Counted from the stretch's first letter, positions 8,920 through 17,951 are shown. The stretch is 64,000 nt of DNA from Bacteroidaceae bacterium HV4-6-C5C (GCA_007896885.1 VOIU01000004.1:1-64000); one strand, 5' to 3'. Made by a program: numbers and translations. Notes: generated by a model from the letters alone, not told the origin.

Positions 8920-9936
8920 ATGGCTTTACTTGTTTCTATTATTATTTTAGCACTTCTATTTGATTATATCAATGGATTTCACGATGCGGCGAATTCTATT
9001 GCCACTATCGTGTCTACAAAAGTATTAACGCCGTTTCAAGCTGTATTATGGGCTGCTTTTTTCAATTTTGTAGCTTTCTTTATTGCAAAATACATTATTG
9101 GTGAGTTCGGAATTGCCAACACAGTGTCCAAAACGGTATATGAACAGTTTATTACCCTCCCTATCATCTTGTCGGGTGTGATTGCTGCGGTGATGTGGAA
9201 TCTTGCCACTTGGTGGTTGGGTATACCTTCATCGTCATCACATACTCTGATTGGAGGTTTTGCCGGAGCTGCCATTATGGCAAATGGATTTCAGGCTGTA
9301 CATGGATCGGTGATTATGAAGATCGTAGCTTTTATCTTCTTGGCTCCTCTCATTGGTATGATAGTGGCTCTAGGTCTCACCGTTCTTCTGTATTATGTTT
9401 GTAAAAAAGCCAATCCTCATAAAGCAAACCGATGGTTTAAAAAATTGCAGTTACTCTCATCTGCTCTCTTTAGTATAGGACATGGTTTGAACGACTCGCA
9501 GAAAGTCATGGGTATTATTGCTGCTGCAATGATTGCCGCTCACCCACTAGGTTTGGGAATGGGTATTCAGTCCATCAATGATTTGCCGGCCTGGGTGCCT
9601 ATTTCTTGTTTTACAATGATATCTTTGGGCACAATGTCCGGAGGATGGAAGATTGTAAAGACAATGGGTTCCAGAATTACCAAGGTAACTCCTTTTGAAG
9701 GTGTTGTAGCTGAGACAGCCGGTGCATTTACTTTGTTCCTGACTGAATTTTTGAAGATACCGGTAAGTACTACTCATACTATTACAGGTGCTATCATTGG
9801 TGTTGGAGCTGTAAAACGTTTATCGGCTATCCGTTGGGGAGTTACAGGTAATCTTATGATAGCTTGGGTACTTACAATACCTGTCAGTGGATTGCTTGCC
9901 GCCATTATCTACAATGTTGTAAAACTGTTTGTCTGA
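8920..9936 (+). CDS. pit: Inorganic phosphate transporter, PiT family
   Basis: A 338-residue membrane protein with about 10 transmembrane helices. Both halves carry the PiT signature: NGFHDAANSIATIVSTKVLTP near the N-terminus and IGHGLNDSQKVMGIIAAAM in the middle. Two further duplicated motifs, IPSSSSHTLIGGFAGAA and IPVSTTHTITGAIIGVGAV, mark the inverted repeat of the fold. It is an ion-coupled low-affinity phosphate carrier in the inner membrane. The DUF47 gene just upstream supports the assignment. Confidence 0.93.
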   Translation: MALLVSIIILALLFDYINGFHDAANSIATIVSTKVLTPFQAVLWAAFFNFVAFFIAKYIIGEFGIANTVSKTVYEQFITLPIILSGVIAAVMWNLATWWLGIPSSSSHTLIGGFAGAAIMANGFQAVHGSVIMKIVAFIFLAPLIGMIVALGLTVLLYYVCKKANPHKANRWFKKLQLLSSALFSIGHGLNDSQKVMGIIAAAMIAAHPLGLGMGIQSINDLPAWVPISCFTMISLGTMSGGWKIVKTMGSRITKVTPFEGVVAETAGAFTLFLTEFLKIPVSTTHTITGAIIGVGAVKRLSAIRWGVTGNLMIAWVLTIPVSGLLAAIIYNVVKLFV

Positions 9937-9985
9937 TTTACAGGCTCTATTGGTTTGCAGCAATGCGAACTAACAATTCATAAAC

Positions 9986-10041
9986 TTATTCCTGTGCAAA
10001 TTGCATAATGCCAAAAGCTATGTATTTTTGCACAGGAATAA
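9986..10041 (+). promoter_or_regulatory. dinB promoter overlapped by a 15-bp perfect inverted repeat
   Basis: The -7 element TATTTTTG lies at 10023-10030, with TTGC near 10001 about 19 bp upstream. TTATTCCTGTGCAAA (9986-10000) is exactly complementary to TTTGCACAGGAATAA (10027-10041); the right arm covers the end of the -7 box and the transcription start. This could be an operator for a dimeric repressor or a hairpin at the mRNA 5' end. No regulator is identified. Confidence 0.6.
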
Positions 10042-10047
10042 TTGTAT

Positions 10048-11136
10048 ATGAACGAACGTAAGATTATACACATTGACATGGATGCTTTCTATGCTTCGGT
10101 GGAGCAACGGGATAATCCTGAACTTCGCGGCAAACCTGTTGCCGTGGGGCATGCCGAGGCACGTGGTGTTGTTGCTGCCGCCAGTTATGAGGCACGGCGA
10201 TATGGAGTACGATCTGCTATGGCATCGCAAAAAGCGAAGCGTTTGTGTCCCCAGCTTATATTTGTTCACGGGCGTATGGAGGTCTATCAAAGTGTGTCCC
10301 GCGAGATTCATGAAATCTTTCATGAGTATACCGATATCATCGAACCGCTTTCTTTGGATGAGGCTTTCCTTGATGTTACCGAGAATAAACCCGGCATTCC
10401 TCTTGCAGTGGATATTGCACGCGAGATAAAGGCGAAAATTCGTCAAAGATTGAATCTGGTGGCTTCTGCCGGAGTATCTTATAATAAATTTCTGGCTAAA
10501 GTGGCATCCGATTGTCGTAAACCGGATGGCTTGTGCACCATACATCCCGATCAGGCACTCGATTTTATTGCTAATTTACCCGTAGAGAGTTTTTGGGGGG
10601 TGGGGCCGGTAACAGCAAAAAAGATGCACTCGATGGGTATACACAATGGAGCTCAATTGCGGGCGCGCTCTTTGCCCACTCTGCAAGCTGCTTTCGGTAA
10701 GGTAGGGGGACTTTATTATGAGTTTGCCAGAGGCATTGATCTCCGCCCGGTAGAGGCAATACGTGTCCGGAAATCCATTGGTTGCGAGCATACTCTTGAG
10801 AAAGATATATCCGTCCGTTCGTCTGTCATTATTGAATTGTATCATACGGCTGTAGAGTTAGTGGAACGGCTATCCGACAAGGATTTTCTGGGTAATACAC
10901 TAACGCTCAAAATTAAGTTCTACGATTTTAATCAAATCACCCGGAGCATCACCCAGCACGAAAAGCTTACCGATTTAAAGGTTATTCTCCCCTTGGCAAA
11001 GCAGCTTCTTAAGGATGTGGATTACGAAAACCATCCTATCCGGTTGATTGGGCTTTCGGTGTCCAACCCTAAAGATGAAAGAGGAGAGAAGGGGGTGTGG
11101 GAACAGCTTAGCTTTGAATTCAGTGATTGGGCCTGA
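10048..11136 (+). CDS. dinB: DNA polymerase IV (translesion, Y family)
   Basis: A 362-residue Y-family polymerase. The N-terminal catalytic motif is IIHIDMDAFYASVEQ (D10), and the second is SLDEAFLDV (D104, E105). Motifs ASYEARRYGVRSAM and AGVSYNKFLAKVASDCRKP are canonical for DinB. A little-finger domain fills the C-terminus. There is no clear C-terminal clamp-binding motif beyond QLSFEF, which may serve. The start at ATG 10048 is used; a TTG two codons upstream would add only MY. It copies past lesions with low fidelity. Its promoter carries a striking inverted repeat. Confidence 0.95.
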   Translation: MNERKIIHIDMDAFYASVEQRDNPELRGKPVAVGHAEARGVVAAASYEARRYGVRSAMASQKAKRLCPQLIFVHGRMEVYQSVSREIHEIFHEYTDIIEPLSLDEAFLDVTENKPGIPLAVDIAREIKAKIRQRLNLVASAGVSYNKFLAKVASDCRKPDGLCTIHPDQALDFIANLPVESFWGVGPVTAKKMHSMGIHNGAQLRARSLPTLQAAFGKVGGLYYEFARGIDLRPVEAIRVRKSIGCEHTLEKDISVRSSVIIELYHTAVELVERLSDKDFLGNTLTLKIKFYDFNQITRSITQHEKLTDLKVILPLAKQLLKDVDYENHPIRLIGLSVSNPKDERGEKGVWEQLSFEFSDWA

Positions 11137-11162
11137 ATAGTTTGATTCTGAATAAATTACTA

Positions 11163-11170
11163 TATATTTG
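11163..11170 (+). promoter_or_regulatory. -7 element of the YccF-family gene
   Basis: TATATTTG matches TAnnTTTG exactly, 23 bp before ATG 11194. The transcript would have a leader of roughly 16 nt. Confidence 0.5.
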
Positions 11171-11193
11171 TAGTCTACATTAAATCTATCTGT

Positions 11194-11568
11194 ATGGGCT
11201 GCTTGATGAACTTTCTTTGGTTGGCATTCGGGGGAATATTTATTGCAATGGAATATTTCATTGCAAGTCTGCTAATGATGCTGACAATTGTTGGCATTCC
11301 TTTTGGCATGCAAACCATGAAACTTGCAGGATTGGCTTTATGGCCTTTTGGCAGACAGATCAAAAGCCGCCCTTCCGCCGATGGGTGCTTGTTTCTGTTT
11401 ATGAATATTCTGTGGATTTTTTTAGGAGGTATATGGATATGTGTCTCTCATTTTGCATTTGGGCTATTCTTGTGCATTACAATCATTGGCATTCCCTTCG
11501 GTATGCAGCATTTCAAACTTGCTGCTTTGGCTTTAAATCCATTTGGTAAGGATATAGTGTCCGATTGA
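11194..11568 (+). CDS. YccF-family inner-membrane protein
   Basis: A 124-residue protein with two tandem copies of the YccF unit. Each has a hydrophobic helix pair followed by IVGIPFGMQTMKLAGLALWPFG (first copy) or IIGIPFGMQHFKLAALALNPFG (second copy). The internal duplication and repeated GIPFGMQ/PFG motifs are diagnostic of the family. Function is unknown. The gene appears monocistronic with its own -7 element. Confidence 0.88.
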   Translation: MGCLMNFLWLAFGGIFIAMEYFIASLLMMLTIVGIPFGMQTMKLAGLALWPFGRQIKSRPSADGCLFLFMNILWIFLGGIWICVSHFAFGLFLCITIIGIPFGMQHFKLAALALNPFGKDIVSD

Positions 11569-11981
11569 GTTTTCGTCTCTAAAAAAAAAATCCCGTATCT
11601 ATTTCGGGCAAACCTTGCTTATATATTCTCTTTCTTTTGATGATATTTACCCAGAGATTTTTGGATGATAAAAAAACTTTTCTAATGATTTTATATGATA
11701 AATAATTTACATGATAATGTCTCTTTGCCGTTTACTTATTTAATAATATAAAATCAGTCATAACTTGAACCTTATTCAGTCGTATACTGAATGCCATTCA
11801 CTCGTTACTTCATCATAGCTCAGTCGTAACCTGATCATATCCCCTCTCAGAAGTTATTTTGAATGGGGTTGAAATGAGATGGATTCCTTTAACTAGTGAA
11901 TGGCTTTTTCTGGTAAAAATGATTTATTCTATTTTTGAGGGCTTTGTATGTGCTATTTCAGGAATGGGCAGATTCGGGCAT
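11569..11981. other. Intergenic region without recognisable gene
   Basis: A+T-rich with an A run after the YccF stop. A plus-strand frame of 87 codons starting at 11859 runs into the neighbouring terminator and antisense through a better-supported small gene, so it is not counted. Nothing else was found. Confidence 0.5.
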
Positions 11982-12012
11982 AAAAAAAGCGGTAAGCTTT
12001 ATAGCTTGCCGC
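11982..12012 (-). terminator. Terminator of the 44-residue small gene
   Basis: GCGGTAAGCT (11989-11998) and AGCTTGCCGC (12003-12012) form a 10-bp stem with one G-U pair and a 4-nt loop. On the minus strand it is followed by seven T residues (complement of 11982-11988). It lies 28 bp beyond the stop codon of the small gene. Confidence 0.85.
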
Positions 12013-12040
12013 CCTTATTCATTCTATTTGAAAGTCTAAT

Positions 12041-12175
12041 TTACATGGTTGTCTGCTTTGCAAGCAGTTTTTGTAGTTTGCCATTCAAAGCTTGGCACAT
12101 TGTTCCGTTTCCCATTGCTTGATAGCGTTTGATACGGTACTGTAACATAAAAATCTCATTTTGATTCTTTTTCAT
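12041..12175 (-). CDS. Small basic protein of 44 residues
   Basis: A short reading frame starting with ATG at 12175 and ending TAA at 12041. The product begins MKKNQNEIFMLQYRIKRYQ and ends LAKQTTM. It is basic, mainly helical and Gln/Lys-rich, with no signal or membrane segment. Support comes from a full transcription unit: an exact -7 element 67 bp upstream (TATCTTTG, 12243-12250) and a strong terminator downstream. No family was recognised. It could act as an RNA- or protein-binding peptide, but that is speculation. Confidence 0.65.
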   Translation of the reverse strand: MKKNQNEIFMLQYRIKRYQAMGNGTMCQALNGKLQKLLAKQTTM

Positions 12176-12242
12176 AATCTTCGTCTTTTTGTGCTTTCCG
12201 CGTTTCGGAGAGCTGTTTTACTTTTACTTTCTTTTTACGCTA

Positions 12243-12250
12243 CAAAGATA
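12243..12250 (-). promoter_or_regulatory. -7 element for the 44-residue small gene
   Basis: Minus-strand TATCTTTG, exact match to TAnnTTTG. Transcription would start near 12236, giving a leader of about 60 nt. Confidence 0.55.
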
Positions 12251-12389
12251 CGGATTATTTTGATTAAATATGTTTTATAACATAAAAAAGACTGCTTATT
12301 TATTCTTTTTTAAAAAAATGCAGCGAATACAGGCTTGATATTACATTTATGTTACATTCTGGGCGCAATAATAGGTTCGATTTTTATAT

Positions 12390-12397
12390 TATCTTTG
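12390..12397 (+). promoter_or_regulatory. -7 element of the LytTR regulator gene
   Basis: TATCTTTG, exact match to the consensus, 41 bp before ATG 12439. Confidence 0.55.
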
Positions 12398-12438
12398 TAA
12401 ATCGTTTAAAATAGGTCTATAACTTACAATTCACTGTG

Positions 12439-13365
12439 ATGATTACTAGATTGTTAGCTCTTTTAAGAAGTCCTTATCCACAGCTTTGTCAACGGTGGAA
12501 AGGGGTGCTTTATTCTTCTTTGATTATATTTCTCATTCTTTATTTATTTCAACCGTTTGGCATATCCCGCATTCCGGAACATAAGTTATTGATCGTAATC
12601 GGTTATGGGCTTATGTCTTCATTGTCATTGAGTGTTTTTGCTTATTTGCTACCTGCACTATTTCCTAATTATTATAAGGAAGAAACGTGGACGCTGGGGC
12701 GTGATTTACTTGATACTTTGTTGATGTGCATGTTGATTGCGTTGTCCAACGCTATATATTCCATCTTTATATTTCATTGGGAGTTCAGTAGAAATCTAAT
12801 TCTTGGCAGTTTTCTATCTGTCATTATACTGGCACCTTTTCCTATTGTCTTTTTTCAGTTGTTGAACCGTAATATCTTATTAAGTCGCAATTTAAAAGAG
12901 GCTACAAGGCTAAATACCCTTTTGGCAGGTGAAGAGCATGATGAAAAAGATATTCCTGCTGATCTCTCTTCGGATCACTCTGAAGACAGGATGGATGACA
13001 GTGAAAATACATCTTCATATTTGAGCTTTGCCGACGGTTCGAAAGATGTTTTCGAGCTTGAGGTGCAGAATTTGCTGTATGCTGAGGCTGAAGGAAATTA
13101 TATCAAGCTGGTCTACCTGGAAGGAAATAAAGTAATGCAAAAGTTATTAAGGATGACAATGAAACAGGCTGAAGGAATTGTTCAGTCTTACTCTAGCATT
13201 TTACGTTGTCATAGGGCTTATTTGGTGAATATTCACTTTGTGGCGCGAGTGGATGGGAATATGCAGGGATATCGTCTTCGCCTAAAACACTGTTCCGAAG
13301 AAGTTCCCGTATCAAGAGCTTATACCAAACAGTTTAAAATACATCTTAAAAATCCCATGATATAA
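12439..13365 (+). CDS. Membrane-bound LytTR-family transcriptional regulator
   Basis: A 308-residue protein. Residues about 20-150 contain four hydrophobic helices (YSSLIIFLILYLFQPFGI is the first). An acidic linker (about 160-195) leads to a C-terminal LytTR DNA-binding domain with LLYAEAEGNYIKLVYLEGN, RCHRAYLVNI and PVSRAYTKQFK. This is the membrane-anchored LytTR type in which no receiver domain is present, so it probably responds to a membrane or envelope cue. The ATG at 12439 is preferred over the GTG just before. Two hundred bp downstream lies a TonB-dependent receptor whose upstream region has repeated TCAC boxes, a possible target. Confidence 0.88.
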   Translation: MITRLLALLRSPYPQLCQRWKGVLYSSLIIFLILYLFQPFGISRIPEHKLLIVIGYGLMSSLSLSVFAYLLPALFPNYYKEETWTLGRDLLDTLLMCMLIALSNAIYSIFIFHWEFSRNLILGSFLSVIILAPFPIVFFQLLNRNILLSRNLKEATRLNTLLAGEEHDEKDIPADLSSDHSEDRMDDSENTSSYLSFADGSKDVFELEVQNLLYAEAEGNYIKLVYLEGNKVMQKLLRMTMKQAEGIVQSYSSILRCHRAYLVNIHFVARVDGNMQGYRLRLKHCSEEVPVSRAYTKQFKIHLKNPMI

Positions 13366-13422
13366 AGCTTATCGTCCTTTTTAATCATGTCCGATTTCTC
13401 TTTATCTTATATCCATCTGTTG

Positions 13423-13487
13423 GGTCATTCATCACTTTTTCTCGGTCCGAGGTAGTTGTTTGTCACAGTAAGATGGTCATTCGTCAC
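13423..13487 (+). promoter_or_regulatory. Candidate LytTR binding sites: phased TCAC repeats
   Basis: GGTCATTCATCAC (13423-13435) recurs as GGTCATTCGTCAC (13475-13487), and a related TTTGTCACAGT lies between them (13459-13469). The TCAC cores start at 13432, 13463 and 13484, spaced 31 and 21 bp, near three and two helical turns, so all face the same side. They lie 50-110 bp upstream of the receptor -7 element, consistent with activator sites. Confidence 0.45.
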
Positions 13488-13536
13488 ACAGTCGGGCTAT
13501 ATATCCCAGATATTTCTTAGATCATCATTTTACGTC

Positions 13537-13544
13537 TATGTTTG
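13537..13544 (+). promoter_or_regulatory. -7 element of the TonB-dependent receptor gene
   Basis: TATGTTTG matches TAnnTTTG, 21 bp before ATG 13566. A very short leader would result. Confidence 0.5.
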
Positions 13545-13565
13545 TCGTTGTAAATCGACGCAAAT

Positions 13566-15578
13566 ATGGAACAATTGATTAGACAAATAGTATGCTTCGG
13601 AGCATTTTGCTTGTGCTTCATCCCGGGTGGTATAGCCCAAAATCAAAATAATTCTGCTAAAGTAGATACCGTAAGCATAAAGTTTTTTACAGATAGTATA
13701 GGATTGGAAGAAGTGGTGGTAAAAACAAAGAAGACTCCATCGGCAAATAGTCGTTGGAGCGATATATCACCGGTCGAATTGGCTACACAGGGTGGAGCGA
13801 ACGGTAATCTGTATAAAGCACTGCAAACATTGCCCGGAACTCAAGTCCAAGGCGAGAGTGGCAAACTATTGGTTCGCGGAGGAGATAGTGATGAGGTGCA
13901 AACCTACATTGACGGTATGCATGTGCTGAATCCCTATACTGCCGCGGGTATCAATACTCCTGTTCGTGCACGGTATTCTACATTTATGTTCAGTGGAATC
14001 AATCTGGCTACAGGTGGTGCTCCTCTTGAATATGGAGATGCTCTCTCCGCTGCATTGCCATTGGATACGAAAGATAAAAGTGTTATTAATAAATTGGGCA
14101 TAAACCTCTCTTCCGTCGGATTGGGTGGGGGTGGAACCAAAGCTTTTTCAAAAGGTTCCCTTTCGACGAACTTTGATTATCAGAACTTGGATATTTATGA
14201 TAGGCTCTATCCCGGTAGGGTTGAGTTTGAGAAGCCGTATAGAATGGCTTCGGGTGCTGCACAATTTCGTTACCATCCGGATGAGGCTAATCTTTTTAAG
14301 CTGTATGTGGAATATGATCGGACGGATTTTTCTAACTACGCAATGGAGGATAATCGATTGTTTAGCTTGGGAGAGAATAATTTCTATCTGAATACGACTT
14401 ATACAAAGCGGTTCTCTAACGATTGGAGTTTGTTTGCAGGTGCGGCTTATTCGTACTATCGGCAGAATGTGGGTGGAGCTGTTGTTGCGGATGATAGTTG
14501 GATGGAACGCCAGCAAGAGGTGCATCTTAAAACGAAAATCTCCAAACGTATTTCCCCTGTCTTTCGGGTAGAGGGTGGGGTGGAGAGCTTTCTTCGTCAA
14601 TACGATAATAATTACGAGAATGTGGGAAAGGCAACGACAGAGTCATCATCCGTCAATCTAACCCGATCTGTTCATCCGGCTATTTATGGAGGTTTTGTGA
14701 CGTCGACTTTTTATCCGTTTCAGCAGTTGAAAACCGAGTTGTCTCTTCGGACCGAATATACCCGGGCAAGTGATCATTTAAGCATTTCTCCACGCTTTGC
14801 TATTAATTATTACTGGGACGATTTAATGCTTTCCGCTACGTTAGGACGCTATACCCAATTGCCCCAAAATGAATATCTCATTCAGTCGAGCAGGCTCCTT
14901 CCTCAAGTTTGTGACCAATATAATATCGGTGGGCAGTACAAATCGGGTGGACGCTTTTATAAAGCGGAGATTTATTATAAAAAGTATACCCACTTACCAC
15001 TTATAACTCCTATGGATAGTGAATCTTCGGTATATCCTGATAATGTGGAGTCTTATTCTACAGAAGATTCCGAATCGTTAGCTTCCACCGGGTATGGCTA
15101 TAGCAAGGGTGTCGATCTTTTCTTTAATGATCGTTCTTTATGGACTAATTTTGAATATCAGCTTTCTTATACCTATAATATATCCAAACGCAAATATGCC
15201 GGATATAGAGAGCTGGTTACGCCCCAGTATGCTACCCGCCATAACATTGCTTTGGTGGTAAAGTATTCTTTGCCTAGCTTGAGGAGTATAATTGGTCTTA
15301 CTAATCAGTTTGCAAGCGGACGACCTTATCATAACCCGAATTTGCCGGGAGTGATGAATGATGAGGTGAAACCATATAATTCCCTGGATTTGGGAGTTAC
15401 CTTTTTACCTAGCAGGAAAGTGATTATTCATGCATCGGCTACCAATATACTTTGTCGGAAGAATGAATTCGGTCGTACGAATGATAAGCCTGTTTTGGCA
15501 TCAAGCGATCATTTCTTCTATATCGGCGTATTTGTCACATTGGGTAAAAAGGCGGCCTATGATGTGTCCAATTTCTAA
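13566..15578 (+). CDS. TonB-dependent outer-membrane receptor
   Basis: A 670-residue receptor. A signal peptide (cleaved near AQ, residue 24) precedes a short TonB-box-like segment (LEEVVVKTKK) and a plug domain with LQTLPGTQVQGESGKLLVRGGDSDEVQTYIDGM. The rest is a beta-barrel of alternating strands ending in FVTLGKKAAYDVSNF. It lacks the N-terminal carboxypeptidase-like domain found in SusC proteins and has no SusD partner, so an iron complex, cofactor or metal is more likely than a glycan. It follows a LytTR regulator and precedes a DUF2141 gene, which suggests a three-gene functional unit. Confidence 0.9.
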   Translation: MEQLIRQIVCFGAFCLCFIPGGIAQNQNNSAKVDTVSIKFFTDSIGLEEVVVKTKKTPSANSRWSDISPVELATQGGANGNLYKALQTLPGTQVQGESGKLLVRGGDSDEVQTYIDGMHVLNPYTAAGINTPVRARYSTFMFSGINLATGGAPLEYGDALSAALPLDTKDKSVINKLGINLSSVGLGGGGTKAFSKGSLSTNFDYQNLDIYDRLYPGRVEFEKPYRMASGAAQFRYHPDEANLFKLYVEYDRTDFSNYAMEDNRLFSLGENNFYLNTTYTKRFSNDWSLFAGAAYSYYRQNVGGAVVADDSWMERQQEVHLKTKISKRISPVFRVEGGVESFLRQYDNNYENVGKATTESSSVNLTRSVHPAIYGGFVTSTFYPFQQLKTELSLRTEYTRASDHLSISPRFAINYYWDDLMLSATLGRYTQLPQNEYLIQSSRLLPQVCDQYNIGGQYKSGGRFYKAEIYYKKYTHLPLITPMDSESSVYPDNVESYSTEDSESLASTGYGYSKGVDLFFNDRSLWTNFEYQLSYTYNISKRKYAGYRELVTPQYATRHNIALVVKYSLPSLRSIIGLTNQFASGRPYHNPNLPGVMNDEVKPYNSLDLGVTFLPSRKVIIHASATNILCRKNEFGRTNDKPVLASSDHFFYIGVFVTLGKKAAYDVSNF

Positions 15579-15673
15579 GTATATCCAACAGGTTGTTGAA
15601 GGAAGACTCGGCTTGTATTTGTCCGGAATATTGAGACGACATCTTTAATATAGATAGTTACTAATAAATTAAA

Positions 15674-16096
15674 ATGAAGAGTATGAAAACAATGATTTTT
15701 ATTTTTTCTAGTGTGTTATTGCTTGTAACGGGGAACTTATTTTCGCAGAGCCTGACCCTTAGAGTAGAGGGGTTTGAAAAGGTCGGTGGTAAACTGTATG
15801 TGGCTATTTTCAACTCTGAAGAATCTTTTAGGAAGAAACCTTGTGCAGCTTTTGCGGTAGATGTAAAAGACAAAACCGTGATAGTACCATGTAAGGGTCT
15901 TCCAATAGGTACGTATGCCATTTCGATGTATCAGGATGAAAACAATAATGGAAAGCTTGATACTGCAGCTTTTGGAATACCGACTGAGAAATATGGATTC
16001 AGTAATGATGCGAAAGGTGTTATGGGCCCCCCTTCTTATGAAAAGTGTAGTTTCTCCTTTTCTAAAGATATGACGCTGACGATACATCTCAATTAG
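15674..16096 (+). CDS. DUF2141 family secreted protein
   Basis: A 140-residue protein with a signal peptide (cleavage near FSQ, residue 25). The mature part matches DUF2141: GGKLYVAIFNSEESF, then GTYAISMYQDENNNGKLDTAAFGIPTEKYGFSN. The Asp/Asn-rich DENNNGKLD loop looks like a calcium site. The family is secreted and of unknown function, often near TonB-dependent receptors, as here (95 bp downstream). Probably co-transcribed with the receptor. Confidence 0.85.
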   Translation: MKSMKTMIFIFSSVLLLVTGNLFSQSLTLRVEGFEKVGGKLYVAIFNSEESFRKKPCAAFAVDVKDKTVIVPCKGLPIGTYAISMYQDENNNGKLDTAAFGIPTEKYGFSNDAKGVMGPPSYEKCSFSFSKDMTLTIHLN

Positions 16097-16181
16097 AAAT
16101 GGATAACGCTTTGCATCTTCTTATTTACTTATTTGAATGTCGGTTCTGAGTATTGGGGAGATGATCAGCAAACAGTATATA

Positions 16182-16275
16182 ATAAACTGTGCCCAAAGCT
16201 CCTAACCCTTTGTCTTATTATCTACAATATTTTTGTAGATAGATAATTTGGGTTTAGCCTTTGGGCACAGTTTAT
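16182..16275. terminator. Long nested hairpin between convergent genes
   Basis: The outer 17-bp arms ATAAACTGTGCCCAAAG (16182-16198) and CTTTGGGCACAGTTTAT (16259-16275) are perfectly complementary. Inside is a second hairpin built from TATCTACAA and TTGTAGATA around a T-rich loop. It lies between the DUF2141 gene and the convergent rny gene and could terminate both strands. Confidence 0.6.
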
Positions 16276-16294
16276 ATAATGCGTTCCTTACCGT

Positions 16295-17833
16295 TTATTT
16301 AGCATAGCTTACCGCACGTGTTTCACGAATTACAGTAATCTTTACTTGTCCCGGATAAGTCATTTCATCTTGTATCTTCTTAGCGATTTCACCGGATAAG
16401 TTCTCAGTCTGCTTGTCGTCAATCTTGTCAGCTCCAACTATTACGCGTAGCTCACGTCCTGCTTGAATAGCATAAGTCTTTGTAACACCCGGGTATGACA
16501 TAGCGAGTTGCTCAAGATCATTCAAGCGTTTGATATAGGCTTCTACTATTTCGCGACGTGCTCCAGGGCGCGCACCTGAAATCGCATCACATACCTGTAC
16601 GATCGGTGCCAATAAGCTAGTCATTTCCACTTCATCATGATGGGCGCCAATAGCATTGCAGATATCCGGTTTCTCTTTGAATTTCTCAGCAAGCTTCATA
16701 CCGTAGAGTGCGTGTGGCAATTCCGGTTCTTCATCAGGCACTTTACCTATATCGTGGAGTAAACCGGCACGTTTAGCTTTCTTAGGATTCAGTCCAAGTT
16801 CTGATGCCATTACAGCACAAAGATTTGCTGTCTCACGAGCATGTTGGAGCAGGTTTTGTCCGTATGAAGAACGATATTTCATCTTACCGATAATACGGAT
16901 AAGTTCCGGATGAAGTCCGTGGATACCAAGGTCAATCGTGGTACGTTTACCCGTTTCTATGATTTCTTCCTCTACTTGTTTGCGTACTTTAGCTACTACC
17001 TCTTCAATGCGGGCAGGGTGGATACGCCCGTCAGTAACAAGTTGATGCAAAGCTAGGCGGGCTACTTCACGGCGGACAGGGTCGAATGCCGATAATACAA
17101 TAGCTTCAGGGGTGTCATCCACAACGATTTCAACTCCGGTAGCGGCTTCAAGCGCACGTATGTTTCGTCCTTCACGTCCAATGATGCGGCCCTTTATTTC
17201 ATCCGATTCAATGTGGAACACTGTAACCGAATTTTCAATGGCAGTTTCTGTTGATACTCTTTGGATTGTTTGTATAACGATACGTTTAGCTTCTTTATTG
17301 GCAGTCAACTTGGCATCGTCCATAATGTCGTTGATATACGACTGAGCTTGAGTTTTTGCTTCTTCTTTTAAAGATTCAATCATCCGTTCCTTTGCTTCCT
17401 CAGCCGAAAGACCGGAAATAGTTTCAAGCTTTTCAATCTCTTGTTGCTGTAACTTATCCAGTTCTTCTTTCTTCTTCTCTATTATACCCAATTGAGCGTC
17501 CAAATTCTCTCTCACGGCTTCTGTTTCCGATCTTCTACGTTGGATCTCTTCCTGACGTTGATTCAAGACAAGTTCACGTTGTTTTAGTTTGTTTTCAGCC
17601 TGCTGTATCTTTTGATTGCGTATGGCAACTTCTTTTTCCAAGTCTGACTTTTTGTTCAGGAACATTTCCTTCACCTCAAGCAGCTTATTCTTTTTAATTA
17701 CTTCTGCTTCCGTTTTTGCTTCTTTCAGGATATTATCATACTTATTCTTTAATCCATATTTAAAGAGTATATACGATAACGTACCGCCGACAATTAAGCA
17801 GGCAATGGATGCTACTATTATTACTACTGTCAT
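16295..17833 (-). CDS. rny: Ribonuclease Y
   Basis: A 512-residue membrane-anchored endoribonuclease that initiates mRNA decay. An N-terminal transmembrane helix (residues about 4-24) is followed by a long coiled coil (about 25-165), a KH domain with [22 protein letters not shown], and an HD domain ([15 protein letters not shown]). The C-terminal end [20 protein letters not shown] is typical of the family. An in-frame GTG at 17866 would place eleven residues ahead of the membrane helix; ATG 17833 ([12 protein letters not shown]) matches family starts. It lies downstream of zapA with a candidate structured RNA between them. Confidence 0.94.
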   Translation of the reverse strand: MTVVIIVASIACLIVGGTLSYILFKYGLKNKYDNILKEAKTEAEVIKKNKLLEVKEMFLNKKSDLEKEVAIRNQKIQQAENKLKQRELVLNQRQEEIQRRRSETEAVRENLDAQLGIIEKKKEELDKLQQQEIEKLETISGLSAEEAKERMIESLKEEAKTQAQSYINDIMDDAKLTANKEAKRIVIQTIQRVSTETAIENSVTVFHIESDEIKGRIIGREGRNIRALEAATGVEIVVDDTPEAIVLSAFDPVRREVARLALHQLVTDGRIHPARIEEVVAKVRKQVEEEIIETGKRTTIDLGIHGLHPELIRIIGKMKYRSSYGQNLLQHARETANLCAVMASELGLNPKKAKRAGLLHDIGKVPDEEPELPHALYGMKLAEKFKEKPDICNAIGAHHDEVEMTSLLAPIVQVCDAISGARPGARREIVEAYIKRLNDLEQLAMSYPGVTKTYAIQAGRELRVIVGADKIDDKQTENLSGEIAKKIQDEMTYPGQVKITVIRETRAVSYAK

Positions 17834-17850
17834 TGCTATATGTTTTATAT

Positions 17851-17951
17851 ATAAATAAAAACGCACTGCAAAGGCTACTCCCTTTTAAGGATTAGGCTTA
17901 ATACAGTGCGCAAGTTTTTCGTTATAACTGTTTCAAAAATAGACTGAGATC
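17851..17951 (-). ncRNA. Candidate structured RNA between zapA and rny (possibly 6S-like)
   Basis: On the minus strand, CGCACTG (complement of 17904-17910) pairs with CAGTGCG (complement of 17862-17868). Inside are an asymmetric internal loop and a second helix of about 8 bp (TAATCCTT with AGGGAGTA). A T-rich tract follows directly. The rod shape with a central bubble, ending in a terminator, resembles a short 6S RNA, and 6S RNA is also next to zapA in proteobacteria. It might equally be a plain terminator. The 5' end is not defined. Confidence 0.4.

Noticed and set aside
9986..10041. Invertible promoter at dinB
   Set aside because: The spacer between the arms is only 26 bp, too short for recombinase-driven inversion; operator or hairpin is more plausible.
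11859..12122. Plus-strand frame of 87 codons
   Set aside because: It runs antisense through the 44-residue gene and its terminator, has no promoter and shows no family resemblance.
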